A DNA stretch of 64,000 bases from Cohnella sp. SGD-V74 (GTDB lineage Bacteria; Bacillota; Bacilli; Paenibacillales; Paenibacillaceae): assembly GCF_003001675.1 (NCBI RefSeq), contig NZ_PVYW01000009.1, positions 124,001-188,000 of the forward strand, read 5' to 3'. A model generated the notes under the pieces. It saw only the letters and a list, made by a program, of their open reading frames with translations, was not told the DNA's origin and did no database searches. Shown in pieces: positions 28,090 to 41,700 of the stretch (its first letter is position 1; each line of letters starts with the position of its first letter). The position numbers and the translations under genes are program-made.

Positions 28090-29634
28090 ATGGAAAAGCT
28101 GAAGATTACGATAGCAAGTCCGGTTAGGCGTGACCCGGACATTCTGGCCGCCTTCCTCAACAGTCTGTGCGAACTGGAAGCGGGCGGACACGAATTGAGC
28201 TTTCGGTTCGTGGACGATAACGACGACAGGGAATCGTCGGACAGGTTGAGAGCGTTTCAGGCGCTGCAAGCGCGCAAAGGGATTTCCGCGAAGATCGAAC
28301 AAGCCGATCGGGAAGCGGGAGTCCCTTTTGTATGCGACGAGAACGCTCACGCGTGGAACGAGCGGCTCGTATGGCGGGTAGCCGCGCATAAGGATGGGTT
28401 TATTCGCGAGGCGATCGCTGAGGGGGCGGACGCTTTGTTCCTGCTGGACTCGGACGTTGTCGTGCATCCCGATACGCTGCTGCGACTTCTCGATGCGGAC
28501 CGGCAGATCGTCAGCGAAATTTTCTGGACTCAGTGGCAGCCCGGGAGCCGGCCGCTGCCGCAAGTGTGGCTGATGGACGAGTACGAGATGGCGGAACGAG
28601 AGCCGGGAGAGAGGCTGACCGATGCGGAAATGAAGCGCAGGATAGACGAATTTCTGGCCATGCTGACGGTTCCGGGCCGGTATCGGGTCGGAGGGCTTGG
28701 CGCCTGTATGCTTATCCGCGGGGAGGCGTTGCGGGCGGGCGTCCGGTTCGGCAAAATTCGTAATCTATCCTTCTGGTGGGAGGACCGTCACTTCTGCATT
28801 CGAGCGGAATGCCTCGGCTTCGGGCTGTTCGTCGATACGACGCTGCCGGCATTGCACTTATATCGTAAGGAAGATCTGGACAGGTTGCCGGAGCAGCGGG
28901 TGCACTGGGCGAATATCAACAGCTTGGATCAAGGCGGACGCCCCCGGCTGCTGCTGTCGATGGTTGTCCGCAACGAGGCGGAGGGGCATTTGCGGGAGAT
29001 GCTGGGGAACTGTAGAGGGTATATCGATGCGGCGTGCATCATCGACGACGGGAGCACGGACAGCACTGCTGAAATTTGCAGGGAGATGCTGGAGGGCATC
29101 CCTTTGCGGATTGTGCGCAACGAGCATTCGCGGTTTCATCGGGAGAACGAGCTGCGCAAGCAGCAGTGGCTGGAGGCTATGCGTCTCAATCCGCGATGGG
29201 TGCTTATGCTGGATGCGGACGAATGGTTCGAACCGTCGTTCGCCGCAGGACTTCCGGCGATGCTCGAGCAGAACGAGATCGACGTGTTCAGCTTTCGCAT
29301 CTACGACTTCTGGGGTGAGGGGCATTACCGTGAAGACGCGCATTGGCATAGTCATCGGCTTCATCGGCCATTGCTGGTTCGATACCGTCCGTATTTTCCT
29401 TTCGTATGGCCGGATGCTCCGCTGCATTGCGGAAGAATGCCTTCGAACATCTTCACGATGCCCAATGCGATCAGCTCTTACCGGCTGAAGCATATGGGCT
29501 GGTCCCGGGAAGATGCCCGAAGGCGCAAGTACGAGCGATATCGGGAGCTGGACCCGGAAGGCCGCTACGGAAGCAAGGCGCAGTACGAGTCGATTCTGGA
29601 TCCGAATCCGCGACTGGTCGAATGGATGGAGTAA
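28090..29634 (+). CDS. tandem-domain glycosyltransferase (two GT-A modules)
   Basis: The 514-residue protein appears to contain two GT-A folds. The first (residues 1-290) starts ITIASPVRRDPDILAAF and has the metal motif DSD in ALFLLDSDVVVHPD; the second (about 295-514) looks like a family 2 domain, MVVRNEAEGHLREML, IDDGSTDSTAEI and DAD in VLMLDADEW. No membrane segment. ATG 28090 follows GGAGGGGAACG. A second glycosyltransferase and a collagen-like surface protein are coded next to it on the other strand, so glycosylation of that protein is a reasonable inference. Confidence 0.83.
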   Translation: MEKLKITIASPVRRDPDILAAFLNSLCELEAGGHELSFRFVDDNDDRESSDRLRAFQALQARKGISAKIEQADREAGVPFVCDENAHAWNERLVWRVAAHKDGFIREAIAEGADALFLLDSDVVVHPDTLLRLLDADRQIVSEIFWTQWQPGSRPLPQVWLMDEYEMAEREPGERLTDAEMKRRIDEFLAMLTVPGRYRVGGLGACMLIRGEALRAGVRFGKIRNLSFWWEDRHFCIRAECLGFGLFVDTTLPALHLYRKEDLDRLPEQRVHWANINSLDQGGRPRLLLSMVVRNEAEGHLREMLGNCRGYIDAACIIDDGSTDSTAEICREMLEGIPLRIVRNEHSRFHRENELRKQQWLEAMRLNPRWVLMLDADEWFEPSFAAGLPAMLEQNEIDVFSFRIYDFWGEGHYREDAHWHSHRLHRPLLVRYRPYFPFVWPDAPLHCGRMPSNIFTMPNAISSYRLKHMGWSREDARRRKYERYRELDPEGRYGSKAQYESILDPNPRLVEWME

Positions 29635-29644
29635 AGCTAACGGG

Positions 29645-30778
29645 CTAGCTTGCCTCTATGCTGCTGTTAGTGACGGTGTTGCCGGAACTGTTGCCGGAGC
29701 CCAGCCTCTCGAGCAGAAGCGGCTCCAGATACTTACGGTTAGAGAGAATGGCCGGATCGTTCGGACGGTAGGTCCGGGCGATTTCGTTATGGATGTAGGC
29801 AAGATCATGCCTGCCCAAGCGATCGTAGCAGACGCACAGCTGCAAATGGGGGAGCCACGTCTGGCAGGCGTGGTTCGTTAAGCCCCAGTTGGGCGCCGGC
29901 GGGAGCTCGATCGCTTTTTTGTACCAGTAGGCGGCGGTTTCGTACTTGCCCTGCTGAAGCAGTCGGAAGCCGATTCTGCAGCAAAATTCCGGGCGCGGTT
30001 CGCCGTATTTGAACGACAGGCAAATGGCATTCCATTCCTTGTCTTCCTCGCCAAGCGCGTGATAGCAATCGGCAAGCTTGCCGCAGACGGTGATCTCGTC
30101 TTCCACCCATCCTTGACCGTCGGCAAGGAAGCGCTCGTAGTGGATGCTGGCTTGCCGGTGTTCGCCGTTGTCCAGCAGTTCGTGAGCGTAGTATAGGCGA
30201 TCCCTGGCAGTCAGAGGAAGTCCTCTGGCTTCGCGTTCGCGGTAAATTCGCAGATTTCTGCCGGGATCGGAATGTTTCAGCGGACGGTGAGCGATGGAGA
30301 CGTCGCTCGCCCAAATCTGACCGCCGACGATGAGCACTTCATGCACCGCCCCTTCCCAGCGAAATCCGTTGGCTCTCTTAATAAGCCGGTTGCGCCGCAA
30401 GCTGTGGGAGACGTTGCCGTATTCGTCTTTATCCAGCTCGTAGATCATGGAGACAGCATCGACGAATGGGTCGATTTTTTGTTTGAGGGAGAGCAGCTTC
30501 TGGAGGTTGTCGGGAGTGATCACGTCGTCGGCGTCCAGCCATAGAATGTAATCTTGCGTCGCAGCGTCGAAAGAGAAGTTGCGAGCCGCCGAGAAATCGT
30601 CGATCCACTCCCAATGAAGCAGCCGATCCGCATACCGTAGAGCGATCTCTCTCGTCCGGTCGGTGGAGCCGGTATCGACGATGACAAATTCGTCGACGAC
30701 GGGGGCAACGGCGCTGAGGCAGCGCTCCAACACATCTTCTTCGTTTTTTACGATCATGCAGAGACTGATCGAAACCAT
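29645..30778 (-). CDS. family 2 glycosyltransferase with TPR-like tail
   Basis: The 377-residue protein opens with a GT2 domain (SLCMIVKNEEDVLERCLSAV, VDTGSTDRTREIA, YILWLDADDVITPDN with the DxD motif) and continues with helical pairs resembling tetratricopeptide repeats (CGKLADCYHALGEEDKEW and later copies, residues about 230-345). Enzymes of this shape often glycosylate proteins or peptides, for instance SunS-type. GGAGG precedes ATG 30778. It lies 42 bases downstream of the collagen-like gene on the same strand, so the two are probably co-expressed. Confidence 0.88.
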   Translation of the reverse strand: MVSISLCMIVKNEEDVLERCLSAVAPVVDEFVIVDTGSTDRTREIALRYADRLLHWEWIDDFSAARNFSFDAATQDYILWLDADDVITPDNLQKLLSLKQKIDPFVDAVSMIYELDKDEYGNVSHSLRRNRLIKRANGFRWEGAVHEVLIVGGQIWASDVSIAHRPLKHSDPGRNLRIYREREARGLPLTARDRLYYAHELLDNGEHRQASIHYERFLADGQGWVEDEITVCGKLADCYHALGEEDKEWNAICLSFKYGEPRPEFCCRIGFRLLQQGKYETAAYWYKKAIELPPAPNWGLTNHACQTWLPHLQLCVCYDRLGRHDLAYIHNEIARTYRPNDPAILSNRKYLEPLLLERLGSGNSSGNTVTNSSIEAS

Positions 30779-30820
30779 ATCATTCCTCCGTTTCATAAGG
30801 GCACCGGATGCTCGGCGGCG

Positions 30821-33229
<2,409 letters not shown>

Positions 33230-33261
33230 TCAAATTGTGAGAAATAGCGACTTGTCCCGGC

Positions 33262-33291
33262 AAAAGCAAAAAGAGAGGCCGAAGCCTCTCT
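33262..33291 (-). terminator. terminator of cimA
   Basis: On the minus strand AGAGAGGC-TTCG-GCCTCTCT is followed by TTTTTGCTTTTG. It begins within a few bases of the cimA stop codon. Confidence 0.9.
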
Positions 33292-33293
33292 CG

Positions 33294-34907
33294 TCAATGA
33301 TTGACCAGTCCGTTCGTCTGTACCAGCTCGGAGCCGGCGACGGAATCCTTGTCCATGCCGATCAGGGCGTAGCGGATACTGTCGACAAGCGCTTCCCAGC
33401 TGGCCTCGATCACGTTGGAGGACACGCCTACCGTGCTCCATGTATCTTTGAAGTTCGTGGACTCGATAAGCACGCGAACCTTCGCCGCCGTGGCGTCCTT
33501 CTCGTCCAGTACGCGCACCTTGTAATCGGACAGGTGAATGTCGCGGATACCCGGATAAAACTGCACCAGCGCTTTGCGAAGCGCATTGTCGAGCGCATTG
33601 ACCGGACCGTTGCCCTCCGCTACCGTATACACTTGCTCTCCGGCTACATTGACTTTTACGACGGCTTCGGTCGTCATTTGGCCTTCGTTTCTCCCAACCG
33701 TAATCTTGAAAGAATCGACGGAGAAAATTTGCACGGCATCGCCGTAAGCGTCTCTGAGCAGCAGTTCGAGGGAAGCGTCCGCTCCTTCGAATTGGTAGCC
33801 TTGATGCTCCAGCTCCTTAATCCGGTCGATGACGTCGCGGGACTTCATGCCTTCCGGATTGACGTCGAGTCCCAGTTCCTGAGCCTTGGACAAAATGTTG
33901 CTCTGACCCGCAAGCTCGGACACGAGCACCCGCTGTTTGTTGCCGACGAGGTGTGGCTGGATGTGCTCGTACGTTTTCGAGTCCTTCATGATCGCGGAGA
34001 CGTGGATTCCGCCCTTGTGCGCGAATGCCGCGTTGCCGACGTACGGTTGATTAACCGGCATGATGACATTGGCGATCTCGCTCACGTACCGCGCTACTCC
34101 CGTAAGCGACTTGAGCTGCTCGTCGCTTACGCATTCATAGCCCATCTTAAGCTGCAAAGTCGGGATGATCGAGCAGAGGTTGGCGTTGCCGCAGCGTTCG
34201 CCGTATCCGTTGATCGTTCCTTGGATTTGACGAGCACCGGCCGTAATCGCCGCCAGCGTGTTCGCCACGGCCAGCTCGCAATCGTTATGCGTATGGATGC
34301 CGATTGGAGCGTCGATGACCGATACGACGCGCGAGACGATCTCGCGGATCTCGTTCGGCAGCGTGCCTCCGTTCGTATCGCAGAGGACGATCCAGGCCGC
34401 TCCGGCTTCTTTGGCCTTGGCCAGGGCGGACAAGGCGTAGTCCGGATTCGCCTTGTAGCCGTCGAAGAAGTGCTCGGCGTCGAACAGCGCTTCCATCCCG
34501 CTGCGCTTCACGTAAGCGAGCGATTCGTAGATCATCGCCAGATTTTCTTCCAGCGTCGTCTGCAGGGCGGTGTGAACGTGGAAATCCCACGTCTTGCCGA
34601 CCAGCGTCGCCGCCTGCGCGCCGGATTCCGTCAGATGCTTCAAGTTGACGTCCTGCTCGCAAGAGCTGAGCTTCCTGCGGGTGCTGCCGAATGCCGTTAA
34701 CTTTGCTTGCAGCTTCATCTCGCGGACGCGACGAAAAAACTCGATGTCCTTGCTGTTGCTGCCGGGGTTGCCGCCTTCGATATAATGGACGCCCAATGCG
34801 TCGAGCTTCAGGGCGATTTTAACCTTGTCCTCGGCGGTTAGGCTGATCCCTTCGCCTTGCGTGCCGTCGCGCAAAGTCGTATCGAAAATACAAAGTGGAG
34901 TAGACAT
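33294..34907 (-). CDS. cimA: (R)-citramalate synthase
   Basis: The 537-residue protein belongs to the isopropylmalate/homocitrate/citramalate synthase family (HMGL-like TIM barrel: IFDTTLRDGTQGEGISLTAEDK, IGIHTHNDCELAVANTLAA, GTINGYGERCGNANL) with a C-terminal LeuA-type regulatory domain (residues about 400-537). Overall length and the order of motifs match the CimA group, which condenses pyruvate with acetyl-CoA for threonine-independent isoleucine synthesis, rather than LeuA. TAAGGAGGC precedes the ATG, and an extended -10 (TGG-TATAAT) lies further upstream on the minus strand. Confidence 0.88.
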   Translation of the reverse strand: MSTPLCIFDTTLRDGTQGEGISLTAEDKVKIALKLDALGVHYIEGGNPGSNSKDIEFFRRVREMKLQAKLTAFGSTRRKLSSCEQDVNLKHLTESGAQAATLVGKTWDFHVHTALQTTLEENLAMIYESLAYVKRSGMEALFDAEHFFDGYKANPDYALSALAKAKEAGAAWIVLCDTNGGTLPNEIREIVSRVVSVIDAPIGIHTHNDCELAVANTLAAITAGARQIQGTINGYGERCGNANLCSIIPTLQLKMGYECVSDEQLKSLTGVARYVSEIANVIMPVNQPYVGNAAFAHKGGIHVSAIMKDSKTYEHIQPHLVGNKQRVLVSELAGQSNILSKAQELGLDVNPEGMKSRDVIDRIKELEHQGYQFEGADASLELLLRDAYGDAVQIFSVDSFKITVGRNEGQMTTEAVVKVNVAGEQVYTVAEGNGPVNALDNALRKALVQFYPGIRDIHLSDYKVRVLDEKDATAAKVRVLIESTNFKDTWSTVGVSSNVIEASWEALVDSIRYALIGMDKDSVAGSELVQTNGLVNH

Positions 34908-34991
34908 GCGTTACCGGAAAGCCTCCTTAAAAGTAAAAACAGGTGAAACTATTATACCATGGTTGGCATTAAATGTAGAGAGCGCGGTTCG

Positions 34992-35021
34992 TTGCGGCCA
35001 TGTTCGGATCCTTTGTATAAT
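34992..35021 (+). promoter_or_regulatory. promoter of dinB
   Basis: TTGCGG (34992-34997) and TATAAT (35016-35021), 18-base spacer, 25 bases before the dinB start. No LexA-type GAAC-N4-GTTC box was found around it. Confidence 0.6.
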
Positions 35022-35045
35022 AGGAAGCAATCAGGAGGGATGGAT

Positions 35046-36320
35046 GTGAGCGCAAACGCGGGCAAAGGGCGGATCATTCTGCATATCGACATGAACGCGT
35101 TTTACTGCTCTGTTCATGCCGCCGAAGAGCCGAGTCTTTACAGAGGAAAACCGACCGCGGTCGCCGGCAGCGTCGAGCTGCGCAAAGGGATCGTCGTCAC
35201 CAGTTCCTACGAAGCCCGGGCGCGGGGCGTCCGGACGGGAATGACCGTTCGGCAGGCGCTGAGCGCTTGCCCGGACCTGATGATCATCTCTCCGGACTTC
35301 GATCTTTACCGGAAATACAGCCGCGGCTTCATGCGCATCGCGGGCAGCTTTACGCCGCTGGTGGAAGCCGTATCGATCGACGAATGCTTCCTGGACATTA
35401 CCGGCAGCTCGCAATTCGGATCGCCGATGGAAATTGCCGAGACGATCGCCCGGAGAGTACGGGAAGAGCTTTCCCTCCCTTGCTCTATCGGAATCGCCCC
35501 GAACAAGCTGTTGGCCAAGATGGCTTCCGATATGCGCAAGCCCAACGCAATTACGATCTTGCGAAGACGCGATATGCCGTCGCTGCTGTGGGGCAGACCT
35601 TGCCAGACTCTGTACGGCATCGGATCGCGCACGGCGGATAAACTGCTGAAGCTTAACATTCGCACGATCGGGGAGCTGGCGGGCGCCGACGAGAAGATGC
35701 TGGTCGACCGATTCGGCGTGTACGGCACGTGGATGAAGAACGCCGCCAACGGCGTCGACGAGTCGCCGGTTCAGCCGCTGCACGAAGCGCCCAAGTCGAT
35801 CGGCCATACGACGACGCTTCCGGCGGATTTGACCGAGCGCGACCAGTACCGCCGAGTGCTGCTTAATCTGGCGGATCAGACGACACGAAGACTCCGGCGC
35901 CAGCGGATGGTATGCCAGACCGTGCAGATTACGATCCGGGACCCGGATATGCGTACGATTACGCGCTCGCTCACGCTGCCCGTGCCGACGGAGACGGCGG
36001 GCGACGTATATGAGCTGGCCTGCAAGCTGATGGACGCGCATTGGAAGGAAGGCAAGCCGGTAAGGCTGCTCGGGGTTACGCTGCAAAGCTTGTCTCCGAA
36101 GAAGGATACGCCGCTTCAGCTCGACCTGTTCACTTACGAGGAGGAGCCCAAGAAGCAGAGGTTGCTGACCGCCATGGACGCGCTCAGGGACAAATTCGGC
36201 GAGGGAGCGGTGCTTACCGCCGGAATGCTGGGAGACGATCCGTCGACGCTTATTCGCAATAAGAAGCTGAGGGGGACCTCTCTGCAAAAAGATTTTTTGC
36301 GGGAAAGTTCCGACGAATGA
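35046..36320 (+). CDS. dinB: DNA polymerase IV (Y-family)
   Basis: The 424-residue translesion polymerase has the catalytic acidic motifs HIDMNAFYCSVHAAE (metal Asp and the Phe-Tyr steric gate) and SIDECFLDITG, the thumb/HhH region LYGIGSRTADKLLKLNI, and a little-finger domain from about residue 240. Near its C-terminus PLQLDLFTYEEE contains a QLDLF sequence that fits a beta-clamp binding motif. AGGAGG (35033-35038) best serves GTG 35046; the ATG at 35040 abuts the site. Length is typical. Confidence 0.95.
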   Translation: MSANAGKGRIILHIDMNAFYCSVHAAEEPSLYRGKPTAVAGSVELRKGIVVTSSYEARARGVRTGMTVRQALSACPDLMIISPDFDLYRKYSRGFMRIAGSFTPLVEAVSIDECFLDITGSSQFGSPMEIAETIARRVREELSLPCSIGIAPNKLLAKMASDMRKPNAITILRRRDMPSLLWGRPCQTLYGIGSRTADKLLKLNIRTIGELAGADEKMLVDRFGVYGTWMKNAANGVDESPVQPLHEAPKSIGHTTTLPADLTERDQYRRVLLNLADQTTRRLRRQRMVCQTVQITIRDPDMRTITRSLTLPVPTETAGDVYELACKLMDAHWKEGKPVRLLGVTLQSLSPKKDTPLQLDLFTYEEEPKKQRLLTAMDALRDKFGEGAVLTAGMLGDDPSTLIRNKKLRGTSLQKDFLRESSDE

Positions 36321-36370
36321 GCAAGGCCGGGATAAAGCGGATGTTCAGGCGAGACAATCTGTATTTTCGT

Positions 36371-36399
36371 TTGATCTTGGCCAGGTTTTGTATTATATT
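36371..36399 (+). promoter_or_regulatory. promoter of the ferredoxin gene
   Basis: TTGATC (36371-36376), 17-base spacer, TATATT (36394-36399), 57 bases before the start codon. Confidence 0.6.
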
Positions 36400-36408
36400 G
36401 AACAGTAG

Positions 36409-36693
<285 letters not shown>

Positions 36694-36707
36694 TAGTTGA
36701 AGCGCTC

Positions 36708-36753
36708 AGAGAGCTCTTGCTTGGGACCACAGACCCAGGCGAGAGCTCTCTTT
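36708..36753. terminator. terminator after the ferredoxin gene
   Basis: AGAGAGCTCT-TGC-TTGGG pairs with CCCAG-GCG-AGAGCTCTCT, followed by TTTG; a long stem of about 17 pairs. Confidence 0.85.
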
Positions 36754-36876
36754 GTCATGCAATCTATGACTGACGTCATGAAAGTCACTTTTTAGACAAA
36801 AAGCAACATAAAGCCTTGTACCTAAGGTATAATAGAGGCAAAATGGTATCTTTTACATAGGCGGGCGGGGTGGAGT

Positions 36877-38709
36877 TTGAAAGGGAAAATTAAAAGAATA
36901 GCGATCGCGCTCAATGTCGTTCTTCTGCTCGGATTATTTCTCATCCATCAATCGGGAGCTTTGCAGAAAATCGATATTTTGCTGTTCGATTACGATATGA
37001 AGGCTGCGGCGGACCATCAGCCGGATCCGAGCATCGTGATGGTCGCGATCGACGATGCGTCGCTCGCGGAGCTGGGCAGATTTCCTTGGGATCGGGCGGT
37101 ATACGCTCCGTTCCTGGCGAATTTGAACCAGGAAGGGAACGAGCCGAAGGCGATCGCGTTCGATATTATATTCGGCGAGGCAAGCGACAATCCGGACGGC
37201 GACATGGCGTTCGCGGAGGCGCTGGCGTCCTATTCGAACGTCATTTTACCCGTAACGGGAATTATGGGCGACAATTTCAGCACTTCCGTCGTCAGACGCG
37301 ACGAATATATTCAGGCGCAAGGAATCGTTAAGCCTTATGAGCTGTTTGCCGAGCTTGTCCAATTGGCCCATATTAACCGCGTAGTGACCAAGGATGGCGT
37401 CATTCGCCAAACCTGGCTCAATATCCAAGGGCCCGACGGGGAGATCGTTCCTTCCCTGGCCTGGAAAGCGGCGGAGATGGCAGGGGCGGACCTGAGCGGG
37501 TATTCGGATCTTACCGATCCGAAGAAATTTGGAGAACCGGTCGCGAAGAACACGATGACGATCGATTATCATCTGTCGACCGACGATTTTCTCACGGTGT
37601 CTTTCATAGACGTGCTGAACGGCGAGCTGCCTCCCGATCTGTTCAAGGATTCCATCGTCATCGTAGGGTTCACGGCGGTCGGACTAACCGGCGACGGAGG
37701 ACAGGATACGGGCGCATCTCCGATCGAGAAAAACTTCAAGCTCATGTACGCGCACGGGAATATCGTCAACCAACTGCTGAAGGGCTCGGAGGTCTCTTAC
37801 GTACCGAACTGGGCGGAGCTGACGTTCGCGCTTATTCTGTTTCTTCTATTTATTTATCTGCCATGGAGATTGAAAAATATATATTCTATTCTATTGTTCT
37901 TGACCGTATTCGCAGCCGTATTGTACGGGCAGTACGCGCTCTATCAGACAGCCGCGCTGCACGCGAACGTCGTCCTGGGCCTGCTTGCCATGCTGCTCGC
38001 TTACTTGGCGAACGTGTCCCTTAAGTCTTATATGGACAGCACGCAAAAAAGCTTCGTCACCCGGCAGTTCGGCCGCTATATTTCTCCGGATCTCGTCAAA
38101 CAGATCGTGGCCCAGGACATCGAGATCAAGCTGGGCGGAGATTTGAAGCATATTACGATTCTGTTCCTCGATATTCGCGGATTCACGCCGCTGTCCGAGA
38201 AGCTGGCGCCTGCCGAACTCGTCGATACGCTGAATACGATGTTCAACATGATTACGGAGACGACGCTGCGCAATTCGGGGACAATCGATAAGTTTATCGG
38301 CGATGCCGCGATGATCTTGTTCAACGCGCCCCTCGACGTGGCGGAGCATGAACGCATGGCCGTTCAGACGGCATACGAAATTCAGCAAGGCATGAAGCAA
38401 ATTCGCGAGCAGATCATGGAGAAATACGAGTGCGAAGTCAACGTCGGAATCGGCATTCATACCGGTAACGTCGTCGTAGGCAATATCGGCTCTTATCTGA
38501 GGGTCGACTACACGGCGATCGGCGACAACGTCAACATCGCGGCGCGAATCGAATCGCAGACGAAGAAGGGACAGGTCCACGTCTCCGAGCAAGTCTACGA
38601 GCAGACGAAACGCTGGTTCCTGTTCGATGAAGGCGAAGACCGGATGTTTAAGGGCAAGTCTCATCCGATTCGGGTCTATGAACTGCTTGGACTGAAGGAC
38701 GAGATGTAA
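36877..38709 (+). CDS. CHASE2-domain class III adenylate/guanylate cyclase
   Basis: The 610-residue sensor cyclase has a membrane anchor at residues 8-24, an extracytoplasmic CHASE2 domain (about 28-300, with the conserved VMVAIDDASLAELGRFPWDR and KAIAFDIIFGE), three more membrane segments (about 310-390), and a cytosolic class III cyclase domain (about 420-580). Catalytic metal residues are Asp432 (LFLDIRGFTPLSE) and Asp476 (KFIGDAAMILFN); the transition-state pair is in GDNVNIAARIES. The TIDKFIG lysine and the TAIGD threonine fit the bacterial Lys/Thr adenylate type, so cAMP is favoured. Start TTG 36877 follows GGGGTGGAG. The FecR gene follows after a small hairpin. Confidence 0.92.
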   Translation: MKGKIKRIAIALNVVLLLGLFLIHQSGALQKIDILLFDYDMKAAADHQPDPSIVMVAIDDASLAELGRFPWDRAVYAPFLANLNQEGNEPKAIAFDIIFGEASDNPDGDMAFAEALASYSNVILPVTGIMGDNFSTSVVRRDEYIQAQGIVKPYELFAELVQLAHINRVVTKDGVIRQTWLNIQGPDGEIVPSLAWKAAEMAGADLSGYSDLTDPKKFGEPVAKNTMTIDYHLSTDDFLTVSFIDVLNGELPPDLFKDSIVIVGFTAVGLTGDGGQDTGASPIEKNFKLMYAHGNIVNQLLKGSEVSYVPNWAELTFALILFLLFIYLPWRLKNIYSILLFLTVFAAVLYGQYALYQTAALHANVVLGLLAMLLAYLANVSLKSYMDSTQKSFVTRQFGRYISPDLVKQIVAQDIEIKLGGDLKHITILFLDIRGFTPLSEKLAPAELVDTLNTMFNMITETTLRNSGTIDKFIGDAAMILFNAPLDVAEHERMAVQTAYEIQQGMKQIREQIMEKYECEVNVGIGIHTGNVVVGNIGSYLRVDYTAIGDNVNIAARIESQTKKGQVHVSEQVYEQTKRWFLFDEGEDRMFKGKSHPIRVYELLGLKDEM

Positions 38710-38726
38710 AGGCCGCTAACGGCCTT
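38709..38726 (+). other. intercistronic hairpin, cyclase-FecR genes
   Basis: AAGGCCG-CTAA-CGGCCTT starts at the last base of the cyclase stop codon. No T-run follows, so it is more likely an RNA stability or processing element than a full terminator. Confidence 0.5.
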
Positions 38727-38788
38727 GTACACCATTATAGAATTTGCAACTTAACAAAAACTGAACAAACGGGAGAGGAGCAATTCAA

Positions 38789-41700
38789 ATGAAGAAATTA
38801 GTCGCTTATGCGCTTGGCGTGCTGTTGGTGGCATTGCCTTTGCTCGGCGTGTTGGCCCAAGAGGCCTCCGCGGCATCGTCCCGGGTCGCCGTCGTCAAGG
38901 AGCTTAAGGGCACGGTAAAAGTAAAGAAGTCCGGGGGCTCGAAAGAATTTACGGCGTTCGCCAAAATGAGCCTGAACGAAGGGGACATTCTGACGGTTGG
39001 AGCGGGAGGGTCCGCGGTGCTCCAGTTCGCCAACGGCTCGTCGGAAGACGACCAGATGGCGGTGTCCGCCAATACGACTCTGACTTTCTCCAAGCTTAAG
39101 GAAGGCAAAAACACCGTGACGAAAGTCAGCGTGCAGAACGGCTCGGTCTGGTCGACGGTCAAGTCGATCAAGAGCGCGAACGACGAGTTCACGCTGGAAA
39201 CTCCGACCGCTATCATGGGCGTGCGGGGAACAAATCTGCTGGCCTCCGTTAACCCGGTGACGGGAGACTCCAAATTCATTATCGCTTCGGGCGTTGGTCA
39301 GATCGTTCCTACGAACAAGCGGACGAATGCGACGCCTCCCGACGTTCTCGTTTTTCCAGGTCAGCAAATCACGATCGACGATCGGAATCAAACGGACGAA
39401 TTCCCGGATGAAGTCATTCCGGCAGATCTGTCTTCTTTCTTGAACAACGCTTCTCCGGCGATTATCGCGGCGATTCTCCAATCCAAAAACGCGATCGACC
39501 AAGAAAATGAGGAGTTCATCAACAAGAAAAAGAAAGAGCTTGAGGACGGTCAGACGGACTCTTCTCTCGAATTGAACACGGTCGATGACTTGAACCGTAT
39601 TACCCAAAATTTGAACAATCTTGTCGCCAACATACTGCAAGAAGTTTTGAAATCCCAAATAATTGCTCAAGCCGAGCTGCAAAAACTGATCGACGAAGCG
39701 AATCCGACGCTTAAAAACAAAATTGATCTCGCCAACACGCCTCCGCCAGCCTTGACGGAGCTCGAAAAGCGCAAGCAGGAGCTTCTTAAGCAGAAAGAGG
39801 AAGCCCGTCTGGAAGCGGCCAAGAAGCAGAAGGAAGCCGATTTGCTGCGCCAGCTCGACGAAATCATGAAAAGGGTGGCCGAAGAAAAGAAGAAGCAGGA
39901 AGAAGCCAATCGGAAGGCCCTCGAAGAGAAGAAGAACAAAGCGAAGGAAGAGTACGTGAATAAGCTGGCCGAAGCGGAGAAAAAACGCTTCGAGGAAGAA
40001 AGCAAGAAGCGTGAGCAAGAGTTGAAAGATCGGACGACAATGCCGAGCGTTGCCCCGTCCCCGACAACTGGCGGAGGTGGCGGTGGAAGCAGCGGGGGAG
40101 GCGGCGGAAATCAGACTCCGACACCAACGCCAACGCCTACTCCGACTCCAGTGCCGGCGGCTAAGCCGGAGGAACTCACGGGATGGAAAACGACGACAGA
40201 CAGTAATCAGGAACTGACATGGAAGATGACGGATTCTTCGACGTTTATTACTCATACGGTTCAAGCGGCTGCTTCCGTATCGCTTCAGATCCAATTTGAT
40301 TCGAACGTATCGGAAGTACGGATAGACGATCTAGGTCAGTCGCAATCGCCGTTCGAGACGATCAAGTGGACGGCAAGTGGTCAAACCCAATCGATTCCGT
40401 TAAGGGACCATGGGATGAACGCATTTATGTTGACCGTTGTCCATGCTGAAGGAGGTCAACCTTCCGGGGGTTCGTATTCTACCTATTACTTGAAGGTTTT
40501 GAACGGAGAGTCCGGCCCGAATTGGGAAGAGGAAAATGATCCGTTGGAACTAAGATACGGAGAGATGCAGCAAGTCGGGTATGAGAGGAACGCTTCGGGT
40601 GTTTTTGAAGCGACGGTGCCTTTGACGGCGAGAGAAATTAGTGTGAGTTACGGCAATTATCTCGTCGAAGAGGCCGTCGTGAACGGATCACCGGTCGAGT
40701 TCGATGTCGAGTTCCCAAAGGTTCAACTTCATGTCGGTACGAACACAGTGAAGTTTCTTGTAACCGACCAACTCGGCTATTTCACGCATTGGTATACGTT
40801 CCATATTGAAGTGGAAGCTTTGCCCGAAGGCGTAGAGGCATGGTCCCTGCTCGTAAACAATCAATCCTATCAGATCCAGTTAACGCCGGATGGTGAATTT
40901 TATGCAGTGTTGCCGTCCGTTCAGGCCAACGATGTCGTCCAACTGACCATTCAAATCGGCGACGGCTATGGGGGCACCCTGGATCCGTACGCGGTCGAAG
41001 TGCAGGAGACAGAACTGAATCCGGGAACGAACACCGTTAATCTAGAAGTTTATGGTGATGATTATTACAGATACGACATTAGAATCACCGATGAGTTCGA
41101 GATGAGTACTTGGGTTCAGTTGACTCTGAAAGTCGGCGAAGTTCTTCTTGTGAACGATCAGCTCAACTCAGGGGGAATTGATTTTAATTACTATTCGAAC
41201 GAACAATATAAAACCCATTCTCTGATTTACACCGGCGATACGTCTTACATTGCCTCGCTGCCGGTGGATGTGACGAGCGGCTGGTTATCCTTTTATGAAT
41301 TTTTGGGGAACTTCGATTTGGATTTTGAGTTTGAATATGCCGACTTCCGGATCGAGTGGAACGGTCAGGTTCTGGGTGAAGGACAGGGATCCGAGGTAAA
41401 TGGCTTGCAGCCGGGGGTAAATCTGCTAAAGCTGTATGTGGATCCGCTGAGAGTGTTCGAGCCCAACACGTCCGCAGTCTTTGATCTGTATTTCTACGTC
41501 GGAGAGATTCCTGGCAGTTTGGCTCTCCAAGCCATTACTGTGAATGACGAAAACTTCAATCCGATTGAAATGACCCTGGGTGAATTCTTGAGGTATACTG
41601 GGCAATTCCACCAGGAGAGTTTGGATGCTCAAATCGTCAACATTGATTTCCAAACTGCTCCGGGTACGAGGCTGATCGAAGACTGGACGAGCACTCAACC

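Noticed and set aside
34908..35045. LexA/DinR box before dinB
   Set aside because: No GAAC-N4-GTTC match within the intergenic region.
36765..36785. TGACGTCA motif before the cyclase gene resembling a cAMP response element
   Set aside because: That element belongs to eukaryotic CREB; the bacterial CRP site (TGTGA-N6-TCACA) is not matched.
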